From: Hyphomicrobiales bacterium
GTDB taxonomy: Bacteria; Pseudomonadota; Alphaproteobacteria; Rhizobiales; Beijerinckiaceae
Direction of reading: 5' to 3'
DNA: 5,800 nt
NCBI GenBank assembly: GCA_028290085.1
Contig: JAQGKN010000261.1
Location: 1-5,800, forward strand
Shown piece after piece: positions 1-5,766 of this stretch; the stretch's first letter is position 1, and each line of letters starts with the position of its first letter. The position numbers were made by a program, and so were the translations under genes. The notes under the pieces were generated by a model. That model was not told the origin of the DNA. It did not search any database and worked only from the letters and a program-made list of their open reading frames with translations.

Positions 1-54
1 GTCACGCCAGCCGTTGCGGAGAGAGTGGCACGCGTTCTGGCAATCTGGCAATAG
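1..54 (+). CDS. Possible 3' end of a plus-strand gene, unknown product
   Basis: Reading frame 1 is open from the first base and ends at a TAG at 52-54. It gives a 17-residue tail, VTPAVAERVARVLAIWQ, which looks like an amphipathic C-terminal helix. The other two plus frames across this stretch read as Cys/Trp/Arg-rich peptides that look less protein-like. The fragment is too short to assign to a family. If real, the gene lies almost wholly to the left of the window and converges on the minus-strand dioxygenase operon. It could equally be a chance open frame in non-coding DNA. Confidence 0.3.
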   Translation, partial: VTPAVAERVARVLAIWQ

Positions 55-225
55 ACTCTGTCGGGAACGGTACCGAGATGCGCCTTAATTGTTATTGTGC
101 ATTGCACTTGTGCGCGGGACGAGCCCGGTCCGCTTGACCTGCTGAAGCCACGTCTGCCCTTGCCGCAACGATCCGATGAGCGCGGACGAAGTTGCGACAA
201 AGCGGTGTTGCGCAGGAGCCACCAA
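55..225. other. Intergenic region downstream of the dioxygenase operon
   Basis: No convincing gene was seen in these 171 bases. Open frames here lack both a ribosome binding site and family-like sequence. The stretch holds one notable hairpin at 160-200 (listed separately), a small 11-base palindrome GTGCATTGCAC at 97-107, and the short palindrome CGGTACCG at 68-75. The last two are too short to interpret. Confidence 0.5.
160..200 (-). terminator. Stem-loop just after the hydrolase stop codon; possible 3' end of the operon
   Basis: Read on the minus strand, TTGTCGCAAC (200 to 191) pairs with GTTGCGGCAA (169 to 160). The stem is 10 bp with one G-U wobble and no mismatch. Inside its 21-base loop, TCCG and CGGA can form a further 4-bp stem. 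On the plus strand the wobble becomes a C-A mismatch, so the structure favours a minus-strand transcript. It begins 25 bases beyond the hydrolase stop. No T-run follows it, so it is not a classical intrinsic terminator. It could mark a Rho-dependent end or protect the 3' end of the mRNA. Confidence 0.35.
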
Positions 226-930
226 TCAGCTCTTGTGAACCAGCGATGCGAGCGCCGCATTCAGGATCGAGGGCGCCTCTACGGGCAGGAAGTGCCCGCA
301 ATGTTCCGCAATAACCAGCTCAGCGCCAGCGATTTCGGCCGTGATCGTTACATGCTGCTCGGGTGGCGACCAGAGATCGTCGCGTCCGCAGAGTACAATG
401 GTCGGGCACCGGATGGTTCGAAGGACAGGGCCGGCATCGGGCCTGTCGAGAAGCGCCTTGATCTGAGCAGCGTGGATTTCGGGCGTCGCGCGGCAGACCA
501 TGGCCGTCAGGTTTTCGACAAACGCGGCATCGGATTGGCGATCGGGGTGCAGCATCGGCGGTAGCCACTTGTCAGCCAAAGCCCTCATGCCCTTTGTATT
601 GGCAAGGTCGACGAGGACTTGGCGTTTGGCCTCCTCGCCCGGCTGGCGAGCATTGGTGCCGGTGTCGAAAATGGCGAGGCCGGTGACGCGTTCAGGAGCC
701 AGCCGCATGACCTCGAGGGCCACTCGTCCGCCCATCGAGAAACCGGCGAGCACGAATTCAGCCGGAGCAATTTCCAGCACGTATTCTGCCATCTGCGTCA
801 GATTGTTGTAACCGAAGAAGTCGGCCACCTGAACATTGCAGGAATCCGAAAGGGCAGCAATCTGCGGTTCGAATGTTGCCGCATCGCAAAGCAGTCCGGG
901 CAACAGGACGATGGATTTCCGCGCACTCAT
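226..930 (-). CDS. Cytoplasmic alpha/beta-fold hydrolase, candidate ring-fission-product hydrolase
   Basis: This is a 234-residue alpha/beta hydrolase with no signal peptide or membrane segment, so it is probably cytoplasmic. The N-terminal strand and oxyanion loop read IVLLPGLLCD (residues 7-16). The nucleophile elbow is GFSMGG, with Ser65. The acid is Asp184 or Asp185 in CGRDD, and the base is His213 in EHCGHF. The full triad is therefore present. At 234 residues it is shorter than typical meta-cleavage-product hydrolases (about 280), so its lid is compact. It is the last gene of the operon, 35 bases after the LigB-like gene, with only a weak ribosome binding site (GCGAGACC). The context suggests it hydrolyses the product of ring opening, which is inference. 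It could instead be an enol-lactonase-like enzyme or a general carboxylesterase. The fold is certain; the substrate is not. Confidence 0.85.
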   Translation of the reverse strand: MSARKSIVLLPGLLCDAATFEPQIAALSDSCNVQVADFFGYNNLTQMAEYVLEIAPAEFVLAGFSMGGRVALEVMRLAPERVTGLAIFDTGTNARQPGEEAKRQVLVDLANTKGMRALADKWLPPMLHPDRQSDAAFVENLTAMVCRATPEIHAAQIKALLDRPDAGPVLRTIRCPTIVLCGRDDLWSPPEQHVTITAEIAGAELVIAEHCGHFLPVEAPSILNAALASLVHKS

Positions 931-965
931 GAAGGTCTCGCTTTGTGGTGTTCTGCCGGGTGCAC

Positions 966-1811
966 TCAGGCGCCGATTTCCTCAAGGAGGATCTGTGCGA
1001 AGCCGGTGTGCAACGGTCCGTGGTAATTTACATGCAGCTTGCGGATGTTGTCGGAGAGCGCGCCGCGCATCGCGAGCCACATGACGACTTCGGCGCCTTC
1101 GGCACCGCCGCGCTCGATGTAATCCTGCGTGCGCAAGGATGCGAGGCTTTCGGGGTCGCGCTCGAGCAGACTGAGAAACTCGTGGTCCCACTCGGGGTTC
1201 TTGAATCCGAAACGCTCGCCATGCAGCTGATGGGATAGACCGCCAGTTCCCAGAATGACGACCTTCTTGTCCTCTGGATAGCTTTCGACTGCACGACGCA
1301 GCGCCTTCCCCAGGCGAAACAGACGACGCGGCGTCGGAACCGGAAATTGCAGGACGTTGACTGCGATGGGGACGATTGCTGTGGGCCAGCCCTTCGAGTG
1401 ATCAGGCCAAAGGGCCGAGATTGGCGTCAGCGCACCGTGATCGAGCGGCATGTCCTGGCAGATCGTGAGGTCGAACTCGTCTTCCACCAGACTATGCGCA
1501 AGGTGCCAGGCGAAATGCCAGTCTCCCCGGACGGGCGGCAGCGGGCGCGGTCCGAATCCCTCGTCGGCAATCGGATGTTCGGCGGCGACCGACAAGGCGA
1601 AGGTCGGATAGCGATCGAAGAAAAAGCTGGTGACGTGGTCATTGTAAATAAGGATTGCGATGTCGGGCTTATGGTGCGCAAGCCAGTCCTGCATGGGGCG
1701 GTAGCCGTCCATCAACGTCTTCCATTCGGGCGAATCCCAATCGCCCGCATCGATCAACGCGCCAATGGATGGCGCATGGGGAGAGCCCATTCCGCCTATG
1801 ATCCTGGCCAT
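966..1811 (-). CDS. LigB-family extradiol ring-cleavage dioxygenase, catalytic (beta) subunit
   Basis: This 281-residue protein belongs to the class III extradiol dioxygenases, the LigB superfamily typified by protocatechuate 4,5-dioxygenase beta chain. These Fe(II) enzymes open catechol-type rings next to the diol with O2. The expected iron ligands are visible: His12 in MGSPHAP, His59 in YNDH, and a Glu in GGAEGAE (probably Glu239). His194 in GTGGLSHQLHG matches the catalytic acid/base histidine of LigB. The C-terminal MWLAMRGAL block (residues 244-252) is also typical. A strong ribosome binding site, GGAGG, lies 7 bases before the ATG. The gene starts 18 bases after the small-subunit gene. 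Family members act on protocatechuate, gallate, 3-O-methylgallate or aminobiphenyldiol, and the sequence does not decide among them. No lig or gal symbol is given for that reason. Confidence 0.92.
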   Translation of the reverse strand: MARIIGGMGSPHAPSIGALIDAGDWDSPEWKTLMDGYRPMQDWLAHHKPDIAILIYNDHVTSFFFDRYPTFALSVAAEHPIADEGFGPRPLPPVRGDWHFAWHLAHSLVEDEFDLTICQDMPLDHGALTPISALWPDHSKGWPTAIVPIAVNVLQFPVPTPRRLFRLGKALRRAVESYPEDKKVVILGTGGLSHQLHGERFGFKNPEWDHEFLSLLERDPESLASLRTQDYIERGGAEGAEVVMWLAMRGALSDNIRKLHVNYHGPLHTGFAQILLEEIGA

Positions 1812-1829
1812 AGCTTGCCTCCCACGCCG

Positions 1830-2189
1830 TTATTTGCCCGACGCCTGGCGCGTCGCGAGATATTGTTCCAGCGTCTGTCCACGCATTTGTGCTCCAGTCC
1901 CGGCGAGGCCGTCGCCGCAGAGCTGCGACAGGCGCAGCAACGGAAACACATTCGCGCCACGCTTCACCAGGCCGAGCCAGTCGCGCACGCGGATGAGCTC
2001 GCGGTCGGCTTCCGCGAGTTCGTAATGTTGCATCCGGGCTTCTGGGTCGGCGAGAAACGCATCGCGTTCGCTCTGCTTGCGAAGATCGTAGCAAAGGCGG
2101 TTGACCTTTAGCCCCTGCATCGCGTTTTGGCCCGTATTCAGATACGTGCCATGCGGCAGCCTATCGGGGTCGATCTGGCGGCCGGCCAT
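1830..2189 (-). CDS. LigA-family small (alpha) subunit of extradiol dioxygenase
   Basis: The 119-residue product resembles the LigA domain, the all-helical small subunit that caps the active site of LigB-type dioxygenases. The recognisable core runs from about residue 27 (LKVNRLCYDLRK) through FLADPEARMQHYELAEADR to the helix with RDWLGLVKRGANVFPLLRLSQL (about 69-90). It is slightly shorter than Sphingobium LigA (about 139 residues), mainly at the N terminus. The ATG at 2189 was chosen because GGGAG lies 7 bases upstream of it. An in-frame longer version starting at 2459 would run through the divergent promoter region and into the neighbouring gene. It is the first gene of the operon, directly ahead of its catalytic partner. 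No catalytic role is expected for this chain alone. Confidence 0.88.
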   Translation of the reverse strand: MAGRQIDPDRLPHGTYLNTGQNAMQGLKVNRLCYDLRKQSERDAFLADPEARMQHYELAEADRELIRVRDWLGLVKRGANVFPLLRLSQLCGDGLAGTGAQMRGQTLEQYLATRQASGK

Positions 2190-2350
2190 GGTTTTCTCCC
2201 TGATCGTTTCATCGCTCCACCTTATGCCGATGGTCCAGGGATGCAAAGGATGGCTCCTGGCACGCAGCATCCCGCATGCGCGGAAACGATGCGTGACACA
2301 TGCCTGCGGCCTCCCTAAGATTAGAAAAAACATCAGGGGAGGACGATGCC
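2190..2350. promoter_or_regulatory. Divergent control region between the dioxygenase operon and the exported hydrolase gene
   Basis: These 161 bases separate two divergent start codons and must carry both promoters. The plus-strand promoter is listed separately. No good sigma70 promoter for the minus-strand operon was recognised; a CATAAG at about 2220-2225 (minus) lacks a matching -35 box. Two inverted repeats are present: ATCGTTTC (2203-2210) with GAAACGAT (2283-2290), and GGGATGC (2238-2244) with GCATCCC (2267-2273). Either could be a regulator site, but arms this short can arise by chance over this length. No regulator gene is encoded in the window. Confidence 0.5.
2293..2321 (+). promoter_or_regulatory. 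Predicted sigma70-type promoter of the exported hydrolase gene
   Basis: GTGACA at 2293-2298 matches the -35 consensus at five of six positions. After a 17-base spacer, TAAGAT at 2316-2321 matches the -10 consensus at four of six. The spacing is ideal, and transcription would begin near 2328, about 23 bases before the start codon. That leaves just enough leader for the AGGGGAGG ribosome binding site at 2335-2342. Confidence 0.5.
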
Positions 2351-3427
2351 ATGAACATATTTCGCCAGGCTCGACCGGGCCTTCGCGCCTCGCTATCGAT
2401 GGCTGCCTTTTGCGCAGCACTGCCGGTGACAACGTCGCTCGCTTGGGCTGAGGGGCCACTGCACATCGCCAGACAGGGCAGCATGGAGGCCGGCGGCACG
2501 ACGATCCTCTGCGAGACGAACGATGGCGGCGACCCCAACAGCATGCGCTGGCCGCGCGGTCATGTGACGGTCGACAACGTCTATGCGACCTATCAATATC
2601 CAGTCGAGCAGCGCTATCCCTACCCGATCCTCTTCAACTCCGGTGGTGGCCATACGGCGCGCTTCTACGATACGACACCGGACGGCCGCGAGGGTTGGCT
2701 CACGACGTTCCTTCGCGAGGGCTTTCCGACCTACGGCGTCGATCGCGTCAACACCGGCCGCAGTGGCACGGATATCTGCAAGATCAATGCGGTCAAACTC
2801 GGCAAAGCCCCCGTAGCAGAGCTGCCGGCCATCAATCGCTATGCGTTCGAATCGTCCTGGGTCACGTTTCGTTGGGGCCCGAAATTTGGCGAGCCTTTCC
2901 CGGATACGCAATTCCCGGTCGAGTTCGCCGATACCTATTATCCGCAGACGATCAGCACCTATCGGGACCCGCAGGAGACGCGCAAGTCTGTCGCTGCCTT
3001 TGCCGCACTGATCGACAAGGTGGATTCCCCGGTCATCATCCAGACGTGGTCGTCATCGGGCCTGCTGGGCTATCTCACGGCGATCGAGCGACCGGAGAAG
3101 GTGAAGGGCATCCTCGCCGTCGAGAGCTCCGTCACGGCCTTCGGCGACATCCCCGAGGACAAACTGCCCGTGCTCGCGTGGATCCCGATCATCATCGTCA
3201 TCGGCGACCGTGCACCCGACCGGGTCGAGGCGTCGCGCGCCTTCGAGAAGAAAATGAAAGCGCTTGGCGGTGACGTCACAATCGACGTGTTGCCGGAGGC
3301 CGGTATTCACGGCAACGGACACACGCTCGCCGCCGAGAAGAACAACCGGCAGATCATGTTCCGCATGATCGCGTGGATGGAAGGCCACATCTTCAAGACC
3401 GCAGCAGCGGCCCCCAAAGGCCGCTGA
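2351..3427 (+). CDS. Exported alpha/beta hydrolase (esterase-like)
   Basis: The 358-residue product has a Sec signal peptide: basic start (R5, R9, R12), hydrophobic core (about 15-30) and a likely cut after Ala33 in AWA-EG, so it should act in the periplasm. The rest matches a large bacterial alpha/beta hydrolase family. It has an oxyanion-side block NSGGGHTARFYDTTPDGREGW (about 97-116), a YGVDRVNTGRSG strand-turn (128-139), and a C-terminal GIHGNGHTLAAEKNN block (318-332) carrying the likely catalytic His324. The acid may be Glu258 (AVESS) or Asp286 (VIGD). The nucleophile elbow is odd: TWSSSGLLG (232-240) replaces the usual T-H-S-Q-G-G, leaving Ser234 or Ser235 as nucleophile. The ATG at 2351 follows AGGGGAGG at 2335-2342; an in-frame ATG at 2300 lies inside the promoter. 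Substrate unknown; ester hydrolysis is inferred. Confidence 0.85.
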   Translation: MNIFRQARPGLRASLSMAAFCAALPVTTSLAWAEGPLHIARQGSMEAGGTTILCETNDGGDPNSMRWPRGHVTVDNVYATYQYPVEQRYPYPILFNSGGGHTARFYDTTPDGREGWLTTFLREGFPTYGVDRVNTGRSGTDICKINAVKLGKAPVAELPAINRYAFESSWVTFRWGPKFGEPFPDTQFPVEFADTYYPQTISTYRDPQETRKSVAAFAALIDKVDSPVIIQTWSSSGLLGYLTAIERPEKVKGILAVESSVTAFGDIPEDKLPVLAWIPIIIVIGDRAPDRVEASRAFEKKMKALGGDVTIDVLPEAGIHGNGHTLAAEKNNRQIMFRMIAWMEGHIFKTAAAAPKGR

Positions 3428-3433
3428 CGAATG

Positions 3434-3459
3434 GAGCCGGCACCTTGCAGCGCCGGCTC
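3434..3459 (+). terminator. Hairpin terminator between convergent genes
   Basis: GAGCCGGC (3434-3441) and GCCGGCTC (3452-3459) form a perfect 8-bp GC-rich stem with a 10-base loop, starting 6 bases after the hydrolase stop codon. On the plus strand it is followed by GTCTTATTCCT, moderately T-rich rather than a clean T-run. It fits a plus-strand intrinsic terminator. It could also block minus-strand transcription leaving the receptor operon, but no T-run follows it in that direction. Confidence 0.55.
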
Positions 3460-3498
3460 GTCTTATTCCTGAAGACGGGGCACAATCCGGTCGCGCGC

Positions 3499-4512
3499 CT
3501 ACTCGAGCAGCTCCGTCATTCTTTTCAACATGGCGGGTGGGGCGCTGTAGATCGTGCGGACAATAGCCTCGGCGTCTTTTCCGCGAACGGGATCCAGAGG
3601 CAGATTCTGCTTCTTCATGTCCGCAACAAAATCAGCATCGGCGAGTGTCGCCTCGAAGGCTGATCGTAAGGTCTCCACCTGCGCGGCGGGAACCTGTTTT
3701 GCGACGATGAAGGGCCGCCCGAGATCGCCCGGGGCGTTCAAGAGCGTCAGGAGCTGCTTCTTCTCCGGATCCGACGTGAGGTCGTTCACGTAGGGGATGT
3801 TTTCTGGCATGTCAGCCGGCCGCGTTGGGGAGAACCGCAGAAGCGTGTTGATCTTGTGTTGGCTGAGCCAATCCGGCGGCAGCGCGCTCCATGAAGCGCA
3901 CATGCCATCAAGCTCGCCGCGCTCGACCGCCAACTTCTGCTCGTTGCTGCCTGGATAGCCGGCGATCTGCCGCACGGGCGAATCCATCACCTTGCGAAGA
4001 ATGATGCCGTTGACGAACGCATTAGCGCCGCGCGCAGTCGCGCCGATGAGGAACTCCTTTCGCTTCATGAGGTCGTCCCATGTGCGTACACCAGTTGCCG
4101 CCCATGCATAGCAGACACGCACGTCGCGCAGCATGGCGCCAATCCATTTGAAGGCCGTGAGGTCAAGCGTGGGAATGCCCTCGGCCGATACGGATGCCGT
4201 GATGAGACCGGGATCGAACATCGCGATGACGGTGCCGTCCTTGGCTGAATTGTTCTCAAGATGGCGGACTGCGAAAAGGCTGGCGGCGCCCGGAAGATTT
4301 TGAACGACAATGATGGGTTGTCCCGCGATATGGCGCCCCATGTAACGGGCCAGCGTTCGCGCATATTGATCGTATCCGCCACCCGCGGAATAGCCGACGA
4401 CAATGCTGATCGTCTTGCCTTTGAAAAAACCGATTTCCTGCGAAAATGCGGAACAACTGAAAACAAGTTGAAACGACATCGTCAGGATCGCCACGACGTT
4501 AAGTTTTTGCAC
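3499..4512 (-). CDS. TctC/Bug-family periplasmic solute-binding protein (second of a tandem pair)
   Basis: This is a tripartite tricarboxylate transporter receptor, a periplasmic protein that binds carboxylate or aromatic acids and hands them to a TctA/TctB membrane complex. A GTG start at 4512 is preferred. It gives 337 residues, has GGAG 9 bases upstream (4522-4525), and places a signal peptide at the very N terminus (MQKLNVVAILTM start, likely cut after Ser24 in SAFS-Q). The in-frame ATG at 4575 would add 21 Arg/Pro-rich residues and overlap the upstream gene. Family hallmarks are IVVGYSAGGGYDQYAR (37-52), QNLPGAAS (71-78) and the AKDGTV turn (90-95). It follows its paralogue by 34 bases, so the two are probably co-transcribed. 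The ligand is unknown, and no membrane subunits are encoded nearby. Confidence 0.88.
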   Translation of the reverse strand: MQKLNVVAILTMSFQLVFSCSAFSQEIGFFKGKTISIVVGYSAGGGYDQYARTLARYMGRHIAGQPIIVVQNLPGAASLFAVRHLENNSAKDGTVIAMFDPGLITASVSAEGIPTLDLTAFKWIGAMLRDVRVCYAWAATGVRTWDDLMKRKEFLIGATARGANAFVNGIILRKVMDSPVRQIAGYPGSNEQKLAVERGELDGMCASWSALPPDWLSQHKINTLLRFSPTRPADMPENIPYVNDLTSDPEKKQLLTLLNAPGDLGRPFIVAKQVPAAQVETLRSAFEATLADADFVADMKKQNLPLDPVRGKDAEAIVRTIYSAPPAMLKRMTELLE

Positions 4513-4546
4513 GACGAATGTCTCCGATGGGGCGGGGCGTTGAGCC

Positions 4547-5605
4547 CTAGTTCTTCTTCTGGTCGGGCAGGGCAATGATGGACGACAATCGCGCGGTCAC
4601 CTCTTTCGGAGAGGCGACGATTTCGGACACGATCCGTTGCAATTCCACGCCGGGTACAGGATCTATATCGAGGCCGCTTTGAGCGGCGGCATCCAGAAAA
4701 TCCTTGTCGCGCACGGTTTCGTCGAATGCCTTGCGCAAGGCGTCGACTCTCTCCTGCGGGACCCCTGGCGCGGTGAAGAGCGGGCGGCCAAGCGCCGCCG
4801 CCGAGGAGAATAGCCGCAGCGCTGAGCGGTCGAGATCGTTGGTCGCATAATCCATGAAAAGCGGGACGTCGGGGAGTTCCTTCGAGCGGCGCAGGCCAAC
4901 CTGAAAGATGATGTTGATCTTTTTGTCGCGGATCCAGTCTGGATGACTCGCCTTCCACGCCGCCCACGGCGCTGTGTGCGACATCGCCTCGCCCTTCTCC
5001 ATGGCGAGCCCCATTTCGGCCGCGCCCGGATAACCGAGAATGATCTTGAAGCGTGTTCCCGCAATGGAGTTCAGAGCCTGCGCATATTGCGATGAGGTGT
5101 TGATGCCCGTCGATGCAAGGACGACTTCCTTGGCCTTGATGTCGTCGAGCGTCCTCACATTCGCGGTATGCCAGACGACCAGCAGATTATTGTCCGCGGT
5201 CGGGTTGCCAATCCAGTTGAAGGTACCCGTGTCGAATTTGATGTCGGGATCGCCCACCGCTTGCTGGACGGGCATCGCCTGATCGGCAGTGGCCAGGACA
5301 GTGCCGTCTTTCGGCGCGATATTGTAGACGTAGTTTGCGGCGATCCGGCTTCCTCCGCCCGCCATCTGCTTGATGTTCACGCGCGGTTGCCCGGGAATAT
5401 GCGCCCCGATAAAACGCCCGACGAGACGCGCATATGCATCGTAACTTCCACCGGCGGAATAGCCGACGACGATGTCGACAGACTTGCCGCGATAGAAATC
5501 AGCGACGGAATCCTGCGCGAAGACGAAAGCCGGAGAACAGGAGGCCGCGACCGTGATGAGGCACCGGAGTGCCCGGCGAGCCGGCGTCGAAATTCGGGTC
5601 ACCAT
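4547..5605 (-). CDS. TctC/Bug-family periplasmic solute-binding protein (first of a tandem pair)
   Basis: This 352-residue tripartite tricarboxylate transporter receptor has a signal peptide with a basic region (R4, R10, R11, R14), a hydrophobic core and a likely cut after Ala30 in FVFA-Q. Conserved features are YRGKSVDIVVGYSAGG with YDAYAR (38-60), the AGGGSRIAANY helix (82-92) and the PKDGT turn (98-102). The ATG at 5605 was chosen because purine-rich AGAGAAG lies just upstream and the protein then starts directly with the signal peptide. A longer in-frame start at 5647 has no clear ribosome binding site. It is clearly homologous to the next gene but well diverged, with differences across the domain and a different C terminus (ending DQKKN), so the pair is an old duplication or two recruited receptors. 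Different ligands are plausible but unproven. Confidence 0.9.
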   Translation of the reverse strand: MVTRISTPARRALRCLITVAASCSPAFVFAQDSVADFYRGKSVDIVVGYSAGGSYDAYARLVGRFIGAHIPGQPRVNIKQMAGGGSRIAANYVYNIAPKDGTVLATADQAMPVQQAVGDPDIKFDTGTFNWIGNPTADNNLLVVWHTANVRTLDDIKAKEVVLASTGINTSSQYAQALNSIAGTRFKIILGYPGAAEMGLAMEKGEAMSHTAPWAAWKASHPDWIRDKKINIIFQVGLRRSKELPDVPLFMDYATNDLDRSALRLFSSAAALGRPLFTAPGVPQERVDALRKAFDETVRDKDFLDAAAQSGLDIDPVPGVELQRIVSEIVASPKEVTARLSSIIALPDQKKN

Positions 5606-5700
5606 TGTTCTTCTCTGGTTATGCAGCCACACGCGGACGCTTGTCATTCCGGCGACAGCCCGCCATCATCACCATCCAAGCCCATCGAAATGCTGCTCGC

Positions 5701-5727
5701 AAGGCAAAAGCAGAAGCACTTTGCCTT
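5701..5727. promoter_or_regulatory. Perfect 8-bp inverted repeat upstream of the receptor operon, possible operator
   Basis: AAGGCAAA (5701-5708) and TTTGCCTT (5720-5727) are perfect inverted copies separated by 11 bases. The arm centres are 19 bases apart, close to two helical turns, as expected for a dimeric regulator. It lies about 95-120 bases upstream of the first receptor start codon, in DNA more AT-rich than the genes. It is not followed by a T-run in either direction, so a binding site is more likely than a terminator. The regulator is unknown. Confidence 0.35.
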
Positions 5728-5738
5728 ATCTTGCTACA

Positions 5739-5766
5739 ATTCGATTGTTCTAGGCCGTGTTGACAA
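5739..5766 (-). promoter_or_regulatory. Candidate promoter for the receptor operon
   Basis: On the minus strand, TTGTCA (5766 to 5761) matches the -35 consensus at five of six positions. After 16 bases, TCGAAT (5744 to 5739) matches the -10 at four of six. Transcription would start near 5732, which places the 5701-5727 inverted repeat just downstream, a position suited to repression. The match is modest. The -35 box would lie inside the putative insertion-sequence end. Confidence 0.25.

Noticed and set aside
68..107. Short palindromes CGGTACCG and GTGCATTGCAC as a terminator or operator
   Set aside because: Each arm is only four or five bases long, there is no T-run, and no gene start nearby would give them a role.
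1347..2111. 254-residue open frame on the plus strand opposite the LigB and LigA genes
   Set aside because: It is an antisense shadow of two well-supported genes in high-GC DNA. It has no recognisable domain and no ribosome binding site.
2257..2273. CTGGCACG at 2257-2264 as the -24 element of a sigma54 promoter
   Set aside because: The -24 half fits well, but at the -12 position the sequence reads ATCCC instead of TTGCW, so the second essential half is missing.
1830..2459. Longer 209-residue version of the LigA-like protein starting at 2459
   Set aside because: The extra 90 residues are Arg/Pro-rich with no LigA similarity. They span the divergent promoter and overlap the exported hydrolase gene, and the ATG at 2189 has a good ribosome binding site.
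2393..2911. 172-residue minus-strand open frame inside the exported hydrolase gene
   Set aside because: It is an antisense shadow; the plus-strand frame has a signal peptide, catalytic motifs, a ribosome binding site and a promoter.
5735..5740. TACAAT as a plus-strand -10 box near the right edge
   Set aside because: Seventeen bases upstream the sequence is AGAAGC, which does not resemble a -35 box, and no plus-strand gene follows within the window.
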